64,000 nt of DNA. Source: Chamaea fasciata (taxonomy: Eukaryota > Chordata > Aves > Passeriformes > Sylviidae). Where the stretch lies: contig JARCOQ010000002.1 in the NCBI GenBank assembly GCA_029207755.1, positions 59,263,576 through 59,327,575 on the forward strand. The letters run 5' to 3'. Below are positions 1 to 12,846 of this stretch, in pieces (the stretch's first letter is position 1; the number at the start of each line of letters is the position of its first letter). The notes under the pieces were generated by a model that had not been told where the DNA came from, made no database searches, and saw only the letters and a list, made by a program, of their open reading frames with translations. A program made the position numbers and the translations under genes.

Positions 1-1575
1 TTAAGGTCACTAAAGAAAATTTGTGCCAAATTGCTTCTCTTCAAGCTGGTAGAAAAATTTTCTTGAAGTGGGATGAAATCAAAGTCAGATGCATGTAGAT
101 TTTTGCTGTACAGAATTTCACATTTCACATTTCACATTTGCAGTTTTCTTGCCTTCCTTATTTGTTGTTTCTGTACATCCCACCCCTGGGATCTATTTTT
201 CCTCTTCTCATGTCACCTGTTCATCAGCAAGAAAAAGTCATTTCTAAGTCCTTGCAATTTCCATCCTGTGGCCTGTGAGGTCTGCTTTTTTACACATTTT
301 CATGGAATGCTATTGACTGGGGAGACTGAAGAGGAAATTAACCTTCACTTGAAATGACAAGGTTTCTTATAGAGTAAATATAGACTAGTATATGTATTAT
401 AAAAATCTTCAGGAAGGTACTGTGTGATATGCACAGATAATTAGTACAGGAATACAGAGTAAAGTATCCCTCCCGAGCATCCAGCAGGTCAAAGTGCACC
501 TGTTGACTCAACTTCTGCTTTGCTTAATCCATGAGTCACACAGTAGATGGAGATTGGGTACTCTGGTACCTTTTACTGCCAGAACCACCAGCCAGGATCA
601 CCTAACCACTGTGTGGCAGAAGAGGATGAGACAATGCTTTTTATCACTGGTAATCTAGTAAGTAATCATTTCTGCACCATCCAGATGATAGTAGGGAAAG
701 ATTGGTGCCATCTCCATGCTGCTTACTGAAGGACACAGAACTGAATTATCCCATACCTGGAGCAGAGCACAGGGACATGAAATACAGTGTTCTGGCATCT
801 CACAATAAATAAAAACATTTACTCAAGTTTTTCAGTGTGGCTTGATGCAGCACTCATATGCAGCCAAAAGTCTGCACAGAGATGCTATGGCCTTGATATA
901 TTGACTTTGATGGAGTAAATCCAAAGCATATCAGTGTAACCACGTGAGGCATCACATTTCCATTGTGCTGAGGCTGAAAATTGATGTTACTTCTAACATA
1001 CCATTTTATTTTTTAAACTGTTTTATTGAGTAGCTGAATTGCTGTATTCATTCTGGAAATCTTCTGCAACAGGATGTTATTTATATGTCTAACAGTCAGA
1101 ACAATCAGTACAAACACCAAGCAAAATAAACACAAATTTTCACAAAGCAACTTTGTTTCATGGTCTTAGCACTAAAGAGCAACACTTAAATAAGCAATAC
1201 TTACAAAGACAATGAAAAACACTTAAATGTAGATCTTTTTTTGGGGGAAAAGAGTAGCTCCTTCCCCACCCCTCCACCTCCCAATACACAGATGAAAGAA
1301 GATGGGAGATGCCTTTTTGACAATTAATGCTTAAAAATGAAGAAGGTAGAGAAAAAAATGGTGAGATATGACTCTTAGAAAGCCTGTAAAAATCTCATAC
1401 TGCCACAATTACAAGGTGGCATTGCTATGAAAGAGATTAAATCAATAAAGAGAAAAGGGGGTGTACAACAATAGGCTGTATTTATTTCTGTCTCTGTTGG
1501 TGCTGTTGTTTACAATGCAGAAGCCTGGTCATTCCAAATGTTCATCCACATCTTAACCAAATGGCACTTACTTAC

Positions 1576-1621
1576 ATAAATAAATAAATAAATAGACAAA
1601 TAGTAGAGAAAATGCTACAAA

Positions 1622-1652
<31 letters not shown>
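1576..1652. repeat. AAAT tetranucleotide microsatellite
   Basis: Two blocks of near-perfect AAAT units (1576-1594 and 1619-1652) are separated by about 24 bases of interrupted A-rich sequence. Perfect tetranucleotide runs like this are usually length-variable. Confidence 0.95.
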
Positions 1653-4097
1653 GTACCAAAAAGGGATGCATTTAATTCATTTTTGCCAAGGCAACTTTAT
1701 TTAGAAAGCTGTTTACCTTTCTGAAAAGCCTCATTAGGCATAAAAACAAAGAATGAAGTTGATTAATGTGATCTAAGTGTGATGTTCAAATTGTAATTTT
1801 CATATACATAAATGGATGCTTCTGCCGTATTTTGTTTGATAATTTACAGAGTTAGAACCGTCCAAACCACTAATCAGTTTCTTTTTGTGAAGACAGCTGC
1901 AGAAGATTCTATCAGAATGCTAATTTTCATTAGTGCCTTCATTCACCAAGAGCTAGGGCCTTTCTCAGAGATAACCTCATCACAGTACACTGGGCTTGGG
2001 GAACACTGGTTCACTTGAAATTCAGATTTTGGGGATTTTTTTTTCTTTTATTTTGTTTTTCGGTAGGGTGATCTTAGGGTAATCTGAAAAGAAGAAAAAA
2101 CAGCAGCACAAAATCCTGAGAGGATGGACTTAAAAGAGGAGTGGTTATAAATCAGGACCAAGATAGTTTATATTTTCCTCTTTATTTTTGTTTTTTTTTT
2201 TAAACACTATCATCTGCTTAGTTGGCAGGAAAAAAGCAAGTTGCACAAAGGTATCATTTTTGTAAGTACTGTCTGCATATTTTGTAGGATGGTGACATTA
2301 ATACAGATTGGTTTTGACACTCCAAGTTCCTAGTAATTCTTTTCTAAAACTCCTTTAATGTGAAAAGTATTGCTGCAATCATATGCACTGAGGCAGGAAG
2401 CAGAAGAGAAAAATTGAATAAAACACTGGGTTACCATGTATGAAAAATCATGTTTAAATCAGAAGCAGTTATTGAGTGTTATGTTGTGTTTTGCAGAATT
2501 GCCTCAGTTTCTCTCAGTAGTACTAAATCTGGCTCAGTGGCAGCACTAGTTTCTGTTAATTTGGAATTTTCATGCTCCAGCAAGAGTATTATTTTTTTTT
2601 TTGCTACTGTAAATAGTAAATAACTAATCAAATAGTCTAAATATATTAATGTTCTGCCTTTGTGCATAGGTATGAGAAGATTAGACTAATTCCACTGTAC
2701 TAAGAAAACAGCCTCATAGAAGCACTGAAAGTACATTGCAATGATGAATGATTTTTCTTGAAATATTTCGTACAGAACCAGAACAAAATTAGTGTACTCC
2801 CTTAACTTTAATACTGCAAAGAGCAGCAAATAAACAATCTATCAGTTTTTATCAAAAAAAAAATCCAAGTACAGAGGTGTAGAATAAACTCTGGCAGTTT
2901 CAGAAGTCAGTCTGAAAACTGCTGACACAGGTTCAGGAGTCCCTGAGTATCTTCACAATGATTAGAGATCCAAAACTACATTTCAGAATGTGCTCTGTTG
3001 TCTTTTCCAGAAATACATGCACATACCCATAAACTCCAGTTTGAGTTTTCTTCATTAAATCTTCCCATCACTTTCACTTAGTCTGCACTGTGCCTCCTCT
3101 TCTCACCTGCCCCTTGATTCTCCCAGCTGCATACAGATGCCTGTCCCCCTCTGGTCTAAGTCACTGAAATGGCATGTAGGGTCAAGCAAGTAGATTTGGA
3201 ATCCCTCTTGTGGAGAAAGGGCCACACTGATGAGACTACATAAACAAGATGTTTTTTTCCAAAAGACAGAATGGTGGCCTGTGGTTAGGCACCGTGAATA
3301 TCATTTCAGCGTAAGAAAAGACACATTTGTGAACTCTGTCATTATGCCTAAATTCCATAATTCATTGGCTCAATGGAAATGTTTTCCAATGATGTCACAG
3401 AAGAATGAGAGATTATGGAAGCTGTGCCTTAATGAGAGCTGGAGTGGGGGAAATGTTCACAGAGTGTTACTGAACAGAAAGGTATATACTAAAACACCTT
3501 GACAGAAGGCAAGAAAAAGATTCCACAAAAATTAGTGGCATGAGCAGCACAGCAAATGTAAATGACAAAATGAGAAAGGGTAACAGAAGCACTTTGGTGT
3601 TTCTATTATCATTTGTACTGCTAAAATGCAAAAGAAGAACTGTGCTTATGCAAAACAGCTTATTTTAGACAAATGAACTTCAAAAGCAGCTATGTTTTTT
3701 TAGGTGCATAAGAACATCAGTCTCCAGTCAAGATATGTGGGAGCAAGACTGTGTTATATAGCATATGTTATCTGTGATAAATACAGCAGTCCAGGATGAG
3801 TAAAAGAAGAGGAAACAGAAAATGCTCCTGGGTCATAAATGATTATCACAGTTAGGGTGCTGAGGGCTGATAGACACAGAGGTATTGGAGTCAGAGAGGC
3901 AGAGTGTAAGAAGAGAAATGAAGGAACGCTGCTAGTGTTAAATAAACTCAACAATGGGGGCACTACAAAAAACTCAGCTGCTGATTTTTGCCTATTTTAC
4001 TTGTATTTCAGTTATGGCTGCTGATAATCACTACGTAATCCTGTTGTTGCTACTCCTGCCTGCAGGGTCATGCCAGACCATAAAAAAATATACAAAC

Positions 4098-4120
4098 AGA
4101 AGGGAGAGAAGAGAGGGAAA

Positions 4121-4152
<32 letters not shown>

Positions 4153-4187
4153 AAAAAAAAAAAAAAGAGAGAGAGAGAGAGAGAAAG
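4098..4187. repeat. 90-nt pure-purine tract: mixed GA, poly-A, then (GA)n
   Basis: Every base from 4098 to 4187 on the plus strand is A or G. The tract begins with mixed GGGAGAGAAG sequence, continues as two long A runs split by one G, and ends in a (GA)n dinucleotide block. Such homopurine-homopyrimidine DNA can adopt triplex structure and is prone to slippage. An apparent lysine/glutamate-rich frame through it is a by-product of the composition. Confidence 0.95.
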
Positions 4188-5167
4188 TAGTTAGGCAGCA
4201 ATGCTGAGATTCATGGCAAAATTATCCTTGTTTGGCTATAGTAGGACTTTGACAGCCATTTGTCATCCACAGAAATAATTTCTCTTGTCAAGAGAAATTT
4301 CTCATGTCAATTTGCTGTGTCAAGCCAAAAACAGCACCTGATACATGTGCTGTATCAATGTTTTTTTATAACATCTGTAAAGTAGGGATTGTCCACCCAT
4401 TTCTTACATTTTCACGGTTTGCCTCAGAAAACCCACAGAAGTGTAAACATGAGCTATGAAGAATTTTAACAGGACAAACATTTTAGCTGCATATTCTGAA
4501 TATCTAGGAGTTTTACTTGGAGTGATATAACATTAGATTATCCCACTAATTAATATCTCTTCTGAAGAAAAAAATGTTTTCATATGAATAAACAATCACC
4601 AAATTTTCACAAGTACATAAAACAAAGCCTGCCAAAATGAAGGTACTACCACTAGCGTGAGGCAAAAAAATTCTGTGTGCTGGCACATTGTATCTTTCTG
4701 TGGGGAAGTACTTTTCCTCTGAACCAGCTCCAAAAGCTGTGTCTGAAACATGGTTCACTAAAAAAATAAAGTGATGAGAAAATTATATTTTCGCTTAATG
4801 TTGTCACTAAGAGGAATTTCACCTTTTAACTGAAAAGGCGCATGGATGCTCTGGAAGAGACAAAAGAAGGTATTAGTTTATAGAAACTCTTCCTTGGGGT
4901 GGTAACTCCAACAAAACAGACTTCAGTGATAATTGTCCCTGCTGATGTCTAAGGTTTTAACTATATTATTTTCACACTTACTTAGTGCCCATATGGCTTC
5001 CTTTTTGCCCGTGAGTGTTACTCATATAAAAGACAATCTAAGAGAAAATTTATTTTCATTAAGATTTTTGTAATCACATAACACATTTAAGGGACTATAG
5101 TAACTGCAGTATATTCTGATGTCCAAAAATATAGAAGATTGGGTGATAATGGAAAATTTCAAGAATT

Positions 5168-5760
5168 AGCAACTCCTCTGGACTCATTCTCTTTTGTCAA
5201 CATCTGCCTTGCCCCGGGCAGTCCTGCACTTACTGCAGTGACCCGCTTGTGCTCTCACAAGTCCCACAGGGGAGTGACCACTTTCCTCAGCCTGCCACTG
5301 TGCTCTTCCTAGTGCAGCCCACCCTGCCATCAGCCCCAGGGCACACTGCTGACCCATGTTCAAATCATTGTCCTCCAGGACCCCTGTCCTTTACTGCAAA
5401 CCCCCAACTCTACCATTTATTTGTCTGAGGTGAGAACTGCCTCCCAGACTGTACTGGGGCATGGGGTTATTCCATCCTAGGTGCATGACATTGCATATCC
5501 CCCAAATGAATTTAATTGGGTTGGTATCCATCTACTTCTCTGCACTCTTAAAACTTCTCTGAATCTTAGCCTTGCTTTCCAACGTATTATCAGCTGTTTT
5601 CCATCACAGTTTCTGAGAGTCCACTCCAGTCCACTGCCTATTTCCTTAAGAAAGGCATTATGTACTTTAGCCTCCAGGATTGGCCCCTTTGTTATGTCTT
5701 TCATAACTAGACATTGCTGAACTCTGAACATTGACCCATCACCCTTTGAGCCAGATGAAG
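5168..5760 (-). mobile_element. CR1 LINE internal fragment, minus strand, lacking its 3' end
   Basis: Read on the minus strand, this aligns by eye with the reverse-transcriptase C-terminal half of avian CR1. Landmarks on the plus strand are GCTCTTCCTAGTGCAGCCC near 5304 and GGGGCATGGGGTTATTCC near 5456, which correspond to the CR1 NGxLGxIR and NPMHQY-type regions. The part before about 5490 is almost identical to 40673-40997. The part after it is much more diverged but still CR1-like to about 5760. The 3' part of CR1, normally kept because reverse transcription starts there, is missing at the 5168 side, so the copy was truncated by deletion or arrived by a non-LINE route. No frame is intact. 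Confidence 0.75.
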
Positions 5761-6075
5761 CCTCTACAATTTGAAAAAGATAAGTTTATGATCCTAATTT
5801 TTATTAAATAATTTTACTAAACAGGTTGAATGGGGACACAGTAGGTCAATAGTAAAGACTAGGGAAAACAGACAAAAAAGTTGTAGGTCAGCAAGAGTAT
5901 CCCCAAGAAAGAAAAAAGATACTGTTACTAACTTTAAAACTGGATAAAACTTGAAATCTTAAGTTGTCTCAGAGAGTTAAGACAACACTTTTTTATCCCC
6001 AAACCCCAGTTTGGTTCTTTGGGGGTTTCTTGTTGGTTTTGTTTTGGAGTTTTGCTTGTTTGTTTCTTTGGAATG

Positions 6076-6114
<39 letters not shown>

Positions 6115-7065
6115 TTCCTTTTTTGTTTTATAGGTGGGGAAGTTCTGCTATTTTAAAAAGCAACTTAGTCCATGGATGCATTTCTGTTGAGTTCAGTAGT
6201 CTCACCCCAAAACAACAGAACAAATTTCCCTATCTCTTAAAATGGCTTTTTTAAGAGGTCTATAATCTCATTCCCTTCTTTCTCCCAAGATCAATGTCAA
6301 CTTCCTACCTTTAATAATGTCTATACTCAGCTTCATTTTAAGCTCAGATCTCACCAGCTCAGATACCCTCCCTTTCTCTTCATCCTCTCCCCATAAATAT
6401 AAAATCAAATATTGCCTGGAAAGAAGCAGTAGACAAAATACTCCTCCAGTAGACAGAGAACTGTCTATATACTTCATCATAAAATATCTAATAACCCTCT
6501 TTATGACAATAAAAGTGGTTACAAAAGAAGAGGAAGACTAATGTTCTTCATCCTTCTCTTTATAATACAAGAAAATAAGCATAATTCTTTAGCATAAAAT
6601 TTTAAAGTGATAAATTAAGAAATTGTTCCTTATCAAGTTCAGGATAAGACTACCTAAATTGCTAGCTTAGTCCTTAATTTTTTTTAAAATAAGAAAGTGA
6701 TGAAGAGAGTTACCTGTAAATATCTCAGCTCTCAACGTTTCATAGCTATCTACAATGTTTTAGAGCTATCTATACCACAATCCATTCTCAAGACATTTAT
6801 TTTCTGTCCTGAGAAATCTCAAAATACCATAAAAGCAAGTGTTTGTCATGGCTCTGTTTCTAGGGTTTTTACAGCCAGAAACAGAGTCTCAGGACAAATG
6901 TTGCAGAAACATTTTGCACTCAGCAGGTCTAGCAGGGAATTCTGGACTGTAGCAATCATTTTATGTTTTTCATTGGTTAATGGAGTGTGCTTTTGGGTAG
7001 AGTCTGAGTTTAGGGGGTCACTGAGGGTTGTGGAGCAATTCTTATTCTGTCAAACACTCCTGTTG
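5761..7065. other. Non-coding AT-rich DNA between CR1 fragments
   Basis: This stretch contains a pure T run at 6078-6113 and otherwise unremarkable AT-rich sequence. The longest open frame of the window (6697-7167, 156 codons) starts here. It matches no family I know and runs into CR1-like sequence, so I do not call it a gene. Confidence 0.65.
6078..6113. repeat. 36-nt homopolymeric T run
   Basis: An uninterrupted run of 36 T on the plus strand, embedded in T/G-rich sequence from about 6000 to 6130. Its exact length is likely to vary or be mis-assembled. Confidence 0.95.
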
Positions 7066-7115
7066 AAACATTCAAGACACTCAGGTCCCTTCCAACCTGA
7101 ATTATCCTATGAGCC
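7066..7115 (+). mobile_element. Probable CR1 3' tail fragment, plus strand
   Basis: The segment ends with TCAGGTCCCTTCCAACCTGA followed by ATTATCCTATGAG. This is very close to the usual CR1 3' end, where a TCCCTTCCAACC motif precedes ATTCTATGATTC repeats. The region before it (from about 7020, GAGGGTTGTGGAG) may also belong. Short and diverged, so boundaries are uncertain. Confidence 0.5.
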
Positions 7116-7233
7116 AATTGCAACTTACCATCTCAGAAATACTGAGGCCTTCTTTTACTGGTACTAGTCGGGTCTCATAATTATAGTACACTGCTGTGTG
7201 TCAGAGGGAGCAAACAGAGACTTGAATCACACA

Positions 7234-8160
7234 TGGAATCACAGAACAGGAAAGGCTGAAAGGGACTACTGGAAGTCATCTAGTCTGATCTCCCTGTTCA
7301 ATCAGGGTCTTCCAAGAGCCTCTTATTCATGGTTGTGAAGGCTTTGGAATATCTCCAGGGAAGGAGACTCCACAGCTTCTCTGGGGAGCCTGTGCCTGTG
7401 CTCAGTCACATGCTCACAGTAAAGAAGCTTTTCCTCAGTTCAAATAGAGCTTCCTGTGTTCCAGTTTCTGCCTGTTGCCTCTTTTCCAGTTTCTCAACAC
7501 TACCAGGAAGAGTTTGGCTCTAGTCTCTTAACACCCTTCTTTCAGATACTGATATTGATGAGTTTCATAGTTTACCCTCAGGCTAAACAGGTCCAGGTCT
7601 CTCAGCCATTCCTAGTAAGAGAGATGCTCCAGCCCCCTAGCCATCTTTGTTACCCTCTCCTGGACCTGCTCCAGGAGCTCCATGTCTCTTATACTGAGGA
7701 GCCCAGAACTGGACACAGCACTCCAGATGTGCCTCACCACGGCTGAGTAGAGAGGCAGAATCACCTCCCTCAGCCTGCTGACAGTGCTCTTCCTAATGCA
7801 ATCCAGGATACCATTGGCCTTCTTGGCCACAAGGACACACTGCTCACTCATGGACAGGTCATTGAGTACCAGAACCCCCAGGTCCTTCTCCACAGAGCTG
7901 CTTTTCAGAAAGTCAGCACCCAACCTGATCTGATCCATGTGATTGTTCTTCCTGAGATGCAGGACCCTGCAGTTGCCTTTGTTGAACTTCAGACAGATCT
8001 TCTCTGCTCATTTCTCCAACCTCTCAAGATCCTTCTGAAAGGCTGCACAGCTCTCTAGGTTATCAGTCACTCTTCCCAGCCTTGTGCTGTCAGCAAACTT
8101 CATAAGGAGGCATCCACCCTTTCATCCAAGTAATCAAAGAATAAGTTAAACAATATTCAA
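7234..8160 (-). mobile_element. CR1 LINE, 5'-truncated, minus strand, with RT C-terminal remnant
   Basis: The element is read right to left. Its 3' end is at about 7234 (GGAATCACAGAACAGGAAAG, the reverse of a CR1 tail) and it can be followed to about 8160. On the minus strand, 7612-7938 is an open frame of 108 codons with clear CR1 reverse-transcriptase features: KDLGVLV, then KKANGILDCIRKS, then LREVILPLYSAVVRHIW, then DMELLEQVQERVTKMARGLEHLSY-type residues. Upstream on the element, the segment around 7975-8110 matches the region coding for the FADDT-to-NLMKFN part of the enzyme, now broken by stops. Only roughly the last quarter of a full CR1 is present, typical of abortive target-primed reverse transcription. 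Non-functional. Confidence 0.93.
7612..7938 (-). pseudogene. CR1 reverse transcriptase C-terminal fragment
   Basis: This 108-codon frame is the longest surviving coding piece of the CR1 copy at 7234-8160. It covers the region after the catalytic Asp-Asp box, including the KDLGVLV and LPLYSA.VR motifs seen in CR1 ORF2 proteins. It has no catalytic domain, no upstream endonuclease and no promoter, and its ATG is fortuitous. It is a remnant of a retrotransposon protein, not a host gene. Confidence 0.85.
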
Positions 8161-9497
8161 TTGTCTTACCAATAATAATACCCAAATAAGTCTCAATACC
8201 AGACTTGAGATTATATTTCAGCTCTACATTGCTATTACTCTTTGCATCTTTAATCAGAACAGCCTTTTGTCAAGTATTTTGTACATGCTATTTAAAGTGA
8301 TGTTGAAATACTCTATTCTAAAGAAATAAAAAGGTGTTCTATTTGCTATATTGTATATCCAGATCCTGAGGATGTACCTCCATTTACCAATGTGAAAATT
8401 AGACACAGGGCAGTATTGTAAGAGCTTTTGCCTGATCACCTGCAAAGATCTATCAATGAATTTTTGTGAACAGGGAAGGAAGCCCATACAAGAAAAAGAA
8501 CAACAAAAGCACACACCCAACCCTCTGAACCACATTACTAGGAATTTAGAGAACAATATTAATAGATTTCAGTTTTAGGGCAGAAACTGAAAAATAGACC
8601 AGATGGGAAATTTAGGAAGGCAGGATGCAATTATCCAAACTGGACTTTCATCAGGACACCAGGACTGGCATAATTGTTCTGGAAAAAGCAGTGGAATCTC
8701 AAATGACCAAAAGTGGCATAAACAATGATTTTTCTCAGCATCTGCCATGCAAGTGTCCTCCCATGTGTTCATGGGACATCAGCTTGATGGAGATTCAGAG
8801 AAATCTGCCCATGAACCTCTATCGAAATACCAGTTAAACTGGATGAAACACCACCAAAGGAACATAGGATGTGAAGGAAATCTGTCACAACTCCTTCAAT
8901 TTGCTTTTTCTTAAGCTCTCAGTTTAAGGAATACAAGAAATGCCATCAGGAAGCATTGTCATGGACAGTTCACGTCTCCCACGTGTTCTGCGGAAAGATA
9001 TTTGCACAAATCTTCACATTTTACTTGCAAGTCATTCTTTGTAAGATTTTCAGCCATCCAAATAAGGAATAGAAACGACTTCATGCAATTTATGCAATCA
9101 TAAATTATTGTTAGTGAAATCTTACTCAAGGCAAATATACTGAAGTCTGTTGACATAAGTTGATCAAACAATTCTCAACAACCAGATTTCTAAAAATCAA
9201 AGTCTACTTGTGGGTAATTTACAAGTAGGAAAAGGTCACGCTTTGTTTATAAATGATTCATTATATGTAGTCTTCTCAGCACAGCTCATTTAGTCCATTA
9301 ATAAACAGCACAGATGACAGTCTAATGTTTTAAAATTTCTTTTGTATACACTCTTTCAGACATCCAGCTTTTATTTCAAAGTTTCAGGAGTCTTACTAGC
9401 CATGTTACTGATAAGGTGCCCAATGTTAAAAAAGACAGCTAATTTTCCAGAGCCTAAGCCCTCCATCACCTCCAGTGATCCACACACTCTCTCTTAC

Positions 9498-9508
9498 TAA
9501 AAAAAAAA

Positions 9509-9544
<36 letters not shown>

Positions 9545-9550
9545 AAAAAA
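9498..9550. repeat. Poly-A / AAT microsatellite
   Basis: A composite simple repeat: an A run, about eight AAT units, then another run of 18 A. Purely compositional evidence. Confidence 0.95.
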
Positions 9551-10570
9551 TATGCCTGGTGAGTTAGTCAAAGAGGCAACTTCCAAATCCAAGGATCCAA
9601 AGTTTCAAGCATCTCCCTCCAGTGCCTTCACATTTAATCCCCCAGATCTGGTCTTGAGCATGCCTAATTAGAGCTGACACACTATCACAGTGTCAGAGTG
9701 CCTTGTACATGTGCTGGTTTGTCTCATTTAAAGTTTTGATTCTGTAGCACTGGTGTCTACAGAAACGCTTCCCTTGACATCCACAAAGGCTGCACAAGCT
9801 CATGGTGCTTCATAGGTGGAAGATAAGTTTAAACTTATATCTCAATGTAGAGTAGAACTTTTTTTTTTCTGTTAGAAGCACCATTTACTGAGAGCAGCTG
9901 TGTACTGCACTAGATGAAGTTTGAGTGGTTTTAAGAAGCCACCTCATGTAGAGCCCATTACAATAATCCAATTTTGGTGGATGAAATTCAAGCATACATG
10001 CTCTCCTGGTGATTATCTGCCCTGAAAATATTAAAATACAATGAAAGTATTAAACATATTTCCCTTTTTGATATTCAATAGGTGATGAAATAGGAAACTC
10101 CTAAATGCATGGAAAAGCCCTTATACTTGAAGTTCTACACTGTATATGCATAAGCAACTTACTACTAGCCGGCCTGGCAAAGTTATTCTTAATAGACACT
10201 CTGAGTGCTTTCCCTTCCTGAAATACTGACCTTTTTCTACCTTATAATCAGCATTTATGGATAGCATGTCCCTCTGTGACCAGTACTGTACCACTTCTGT
10301 GCTCTGCATATACCACTTGCACAAAATGCCAAAGGAGTTTGCTCTTTTTGAAATGCCATCTGAAGAAACCGGGCAATTATATGAAATATTCTTCATAAAA
10401 ACAATGCAAGTCTTATTATCAGCTTAGCACTCAGAAAGGGACATTTCATGTTAATGACACCAAAATCCTTTCCTGTAGGTATTTCATCACAGTATCCAGA
10501 CAGTATACTGACAAGCAAGCAAGTGAAGATTACAAAATGCCAAGTCTAGAACAGCTCTCTGCTTGTCTCC

Positions 10571-10609
10571 AAGAAAGAAAGAAAGAAAGAAAGAGAGAAA
10601 GAGATAGAA

Positions 10610-10640
<31 letters not shown>
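10571..10640. repeat. GAAA and GA purine microsatellite
   Basis: Seventy bases of GAAA units grading into GA units, purine throughout except for a single T at 10605. Likely length-polymorphic. Confidence 0.95.
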
Positions 10641-12807
10641 TCCACAGAATTAAAGAGCAAATATAAAAATTAGAGAACTGAATTTAGTGAGAAGTAACAA
10701 CAAAATACTACCTGGGAAGCTGTATCACTAACTCTTTTATGAAGAATATTTTGTTCCCTACTGAATAATTTTAGTGTAGAAAGTGAATGTTGTTCTAATG
10801 GAAACAAAACTAACCACATCAATGAAGGAAGCATAACATATATGCTATTTATCATAAAATGAATGTCATATTTCATGGTGGATTGCAAGAAGACCCACAA
10901 AAAGAACCATAGAAAAAGCCGAGAGAATAGGTGCAACTGGCCTCATTTGGTAGCCCATAACCGTACTGTCAAAGTCACAAGGAAGAATAATTAAATTTAA
11001 TAGAAACCACCTATGATTTGAAATTGCCTTCATGTTAGGAATGCAAGGGCTGCACAGTTCAGCTTGAAATATTGAAATTATTCAGTGTCTCATGGTAATC
11101 AGATAAAAGATTTTTCATCATGCTAGAAGAAGCAGGTTTTGGGAAACACACTTAGTATAAAAAAAATATATGCCATAAGAGGAGGACAAATTAAAGAAGT
11201 TTTGATTCTCAGCACAGCTGAATTGGGTAGAAAGCTTCTTCATGAGAAGAACACTGTAATAGAATCAACTTTCAAAATTAACATATTAGTTAAACTAGTG
11301 GGTTCTGATCAAGCATTTACAGGGCATTCACTTCTGTCTAAGGATAAACATTGTCATTGTATTTCTGGAATAGGTTCAGACAGCATGTAGAGGTCAACAT
11401 GAAGTTTAGACCCAACACAGGGTTGCCCAGCAGGAAAAGCTAAGGAGAACGGGCATTGGGCTGCCCAACACAACTTTTGACAGTAAACTATTTCTGCCCC
11501 TAAAGACATGACAGTTATAATTTGATTGTTCCATTTTTATCTCAGCACTGGAGAATCTCTCAATCTTTTTTGCTTAGTTTCACAGTGACCTGATCCATAC
11601 TCGTATCAAAACTTTTATATATTTTTCTTGACATCCATTGAGAACCATACTAGGCGCTGTCATTTTGTATAGCTCCTAGCTTCCTAGTCATCAAAACCCA
11701 GTCTTTTAGGAAAAACTTCCCAAAGCAGAACAAACAAACATTAATGTTTACCATTTTTTACAAACAGAAGAAAAATCCACAGATTGTTAATTTAAAATTC
11801 TGGGAATGTAGTGGTAATGCAGAATGGGGGTACCAATAGTAGACAATTACCCTTACTATTTCAAACTATGGCAACACTGTGATAGTGAAAACACTGATTT
11901 GCACAATATCCATCATTGCACAGCTAAGGATTGCTCCATAACATATAAGCCAACACATGGATTATCAAGGATTTTCAAAAAGATTTGGCAGAAAATAATA
12001 GGTGGGAAGCATTATTGAAATACTGACATCTTGAAATACAGAGTTGTCATTTTCTGAAAATTTCATCTCTACCAAGATGACACTCATCAGGTAATTTAAT
12101 TCTAAGTACTATCCTTGAAAGTTCCTTTAATATTTAGATACAGAAACGTAAGAAATCTGAGAAATCTGTAATAAAAAAAAGTGTAGGTGGAACAACAAAA
12201 GATGCATTACGGTACACTCGCAAAAGTGCAACTGATATTTAATATTTTTCTCTTCATATATGAAGTAATTCAGGAAAAAAAAGGAAAATAACATGGAGTA
12301 CATTTATCATGTTCATGTATACTTGAAACAAAGAACATGAATAATAGCATGAGAAAATTAAAAGCAACATATAAATTTACAGAAAACATAGAAAAGATTA
12401 TATTCTAAATTATCTAGATCTGCTGCAATACCAGATGATTTCTAAATAAAATGAAAGTGTAGATATTCAGGAAAAATTATGTGTAACCCATGGAAATACC
12501 ACATGAATGCTGACTAGTGGTATGAGAAAAAACAGTTATGCTATGACAAACTACTCAAAGGGAAAAACAAAAAACTGTTTAATTTATTAAAGGCAGTAGT
12601 CTCAAACATTTATAGCAATGGATTCTTATCTATTATTATAATAGTCTGTAAACATAAATTTAGGAAAATTAAATGCATATGTGCTTATATTGATACAATA
12701 ATATTAAATATAAAATAATAGCACTCTAGTTATATGGTTGTAAATTATACTTTTGGAAAACAAACATGACAAAAAGTTCCAGAAACATTATATTTTCATT
12801 TACCAGT

Positions 12808-12846
12808 ATTTTTATTTTTATTTTTATTTTTTTTTTTTTTTTTTAT
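12808..12846. repeat. ATTTTT repeat and poly-T tract
   Basis: Three ATTTTT-type units run into a T run of about 18 bases. It is followed by ATTGCAG, which superficially resembles a splice acceptor, but no plausible exon follows. Confidence 0.9.

Larger units (their letters stand above)
1..5167. other. Non-coding AT-rich DNA, no gene recognised
   Basis: This stretch holds only short open frames (90 codons or fewer) with no recognisable protein similarity and no convincing exon structure. It contains a small TTTCACA triplication (about 115-138), an AAAT microsatellite (1576-1652), several short A or T runs, and a long purine tract (4098-4187). No interspersed repeat was recognised. Intergenic or intronic sequence is the simplest reading. 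Confidence 0.7.

Noticed and set aside
3954..4190. 78-codon frame ending in a lysine/glutamate-rich tail
   Set aside because: The tail is a translation of the homopurine tract.
6697..7167. 156-codon open frame, plus strand, longest in the window
   Set aside because: No recognisable domain, and its 3' part runs into CR1-like sequence (7066-7115). A frame of this length is expected by chance in 64 kb on six frames.
7612..7938. 108-codon minus-strand frame as a host gene
   Set aside because: It is the C-terminal remnant of CR1 reverse transcriptase and is annotated as such.
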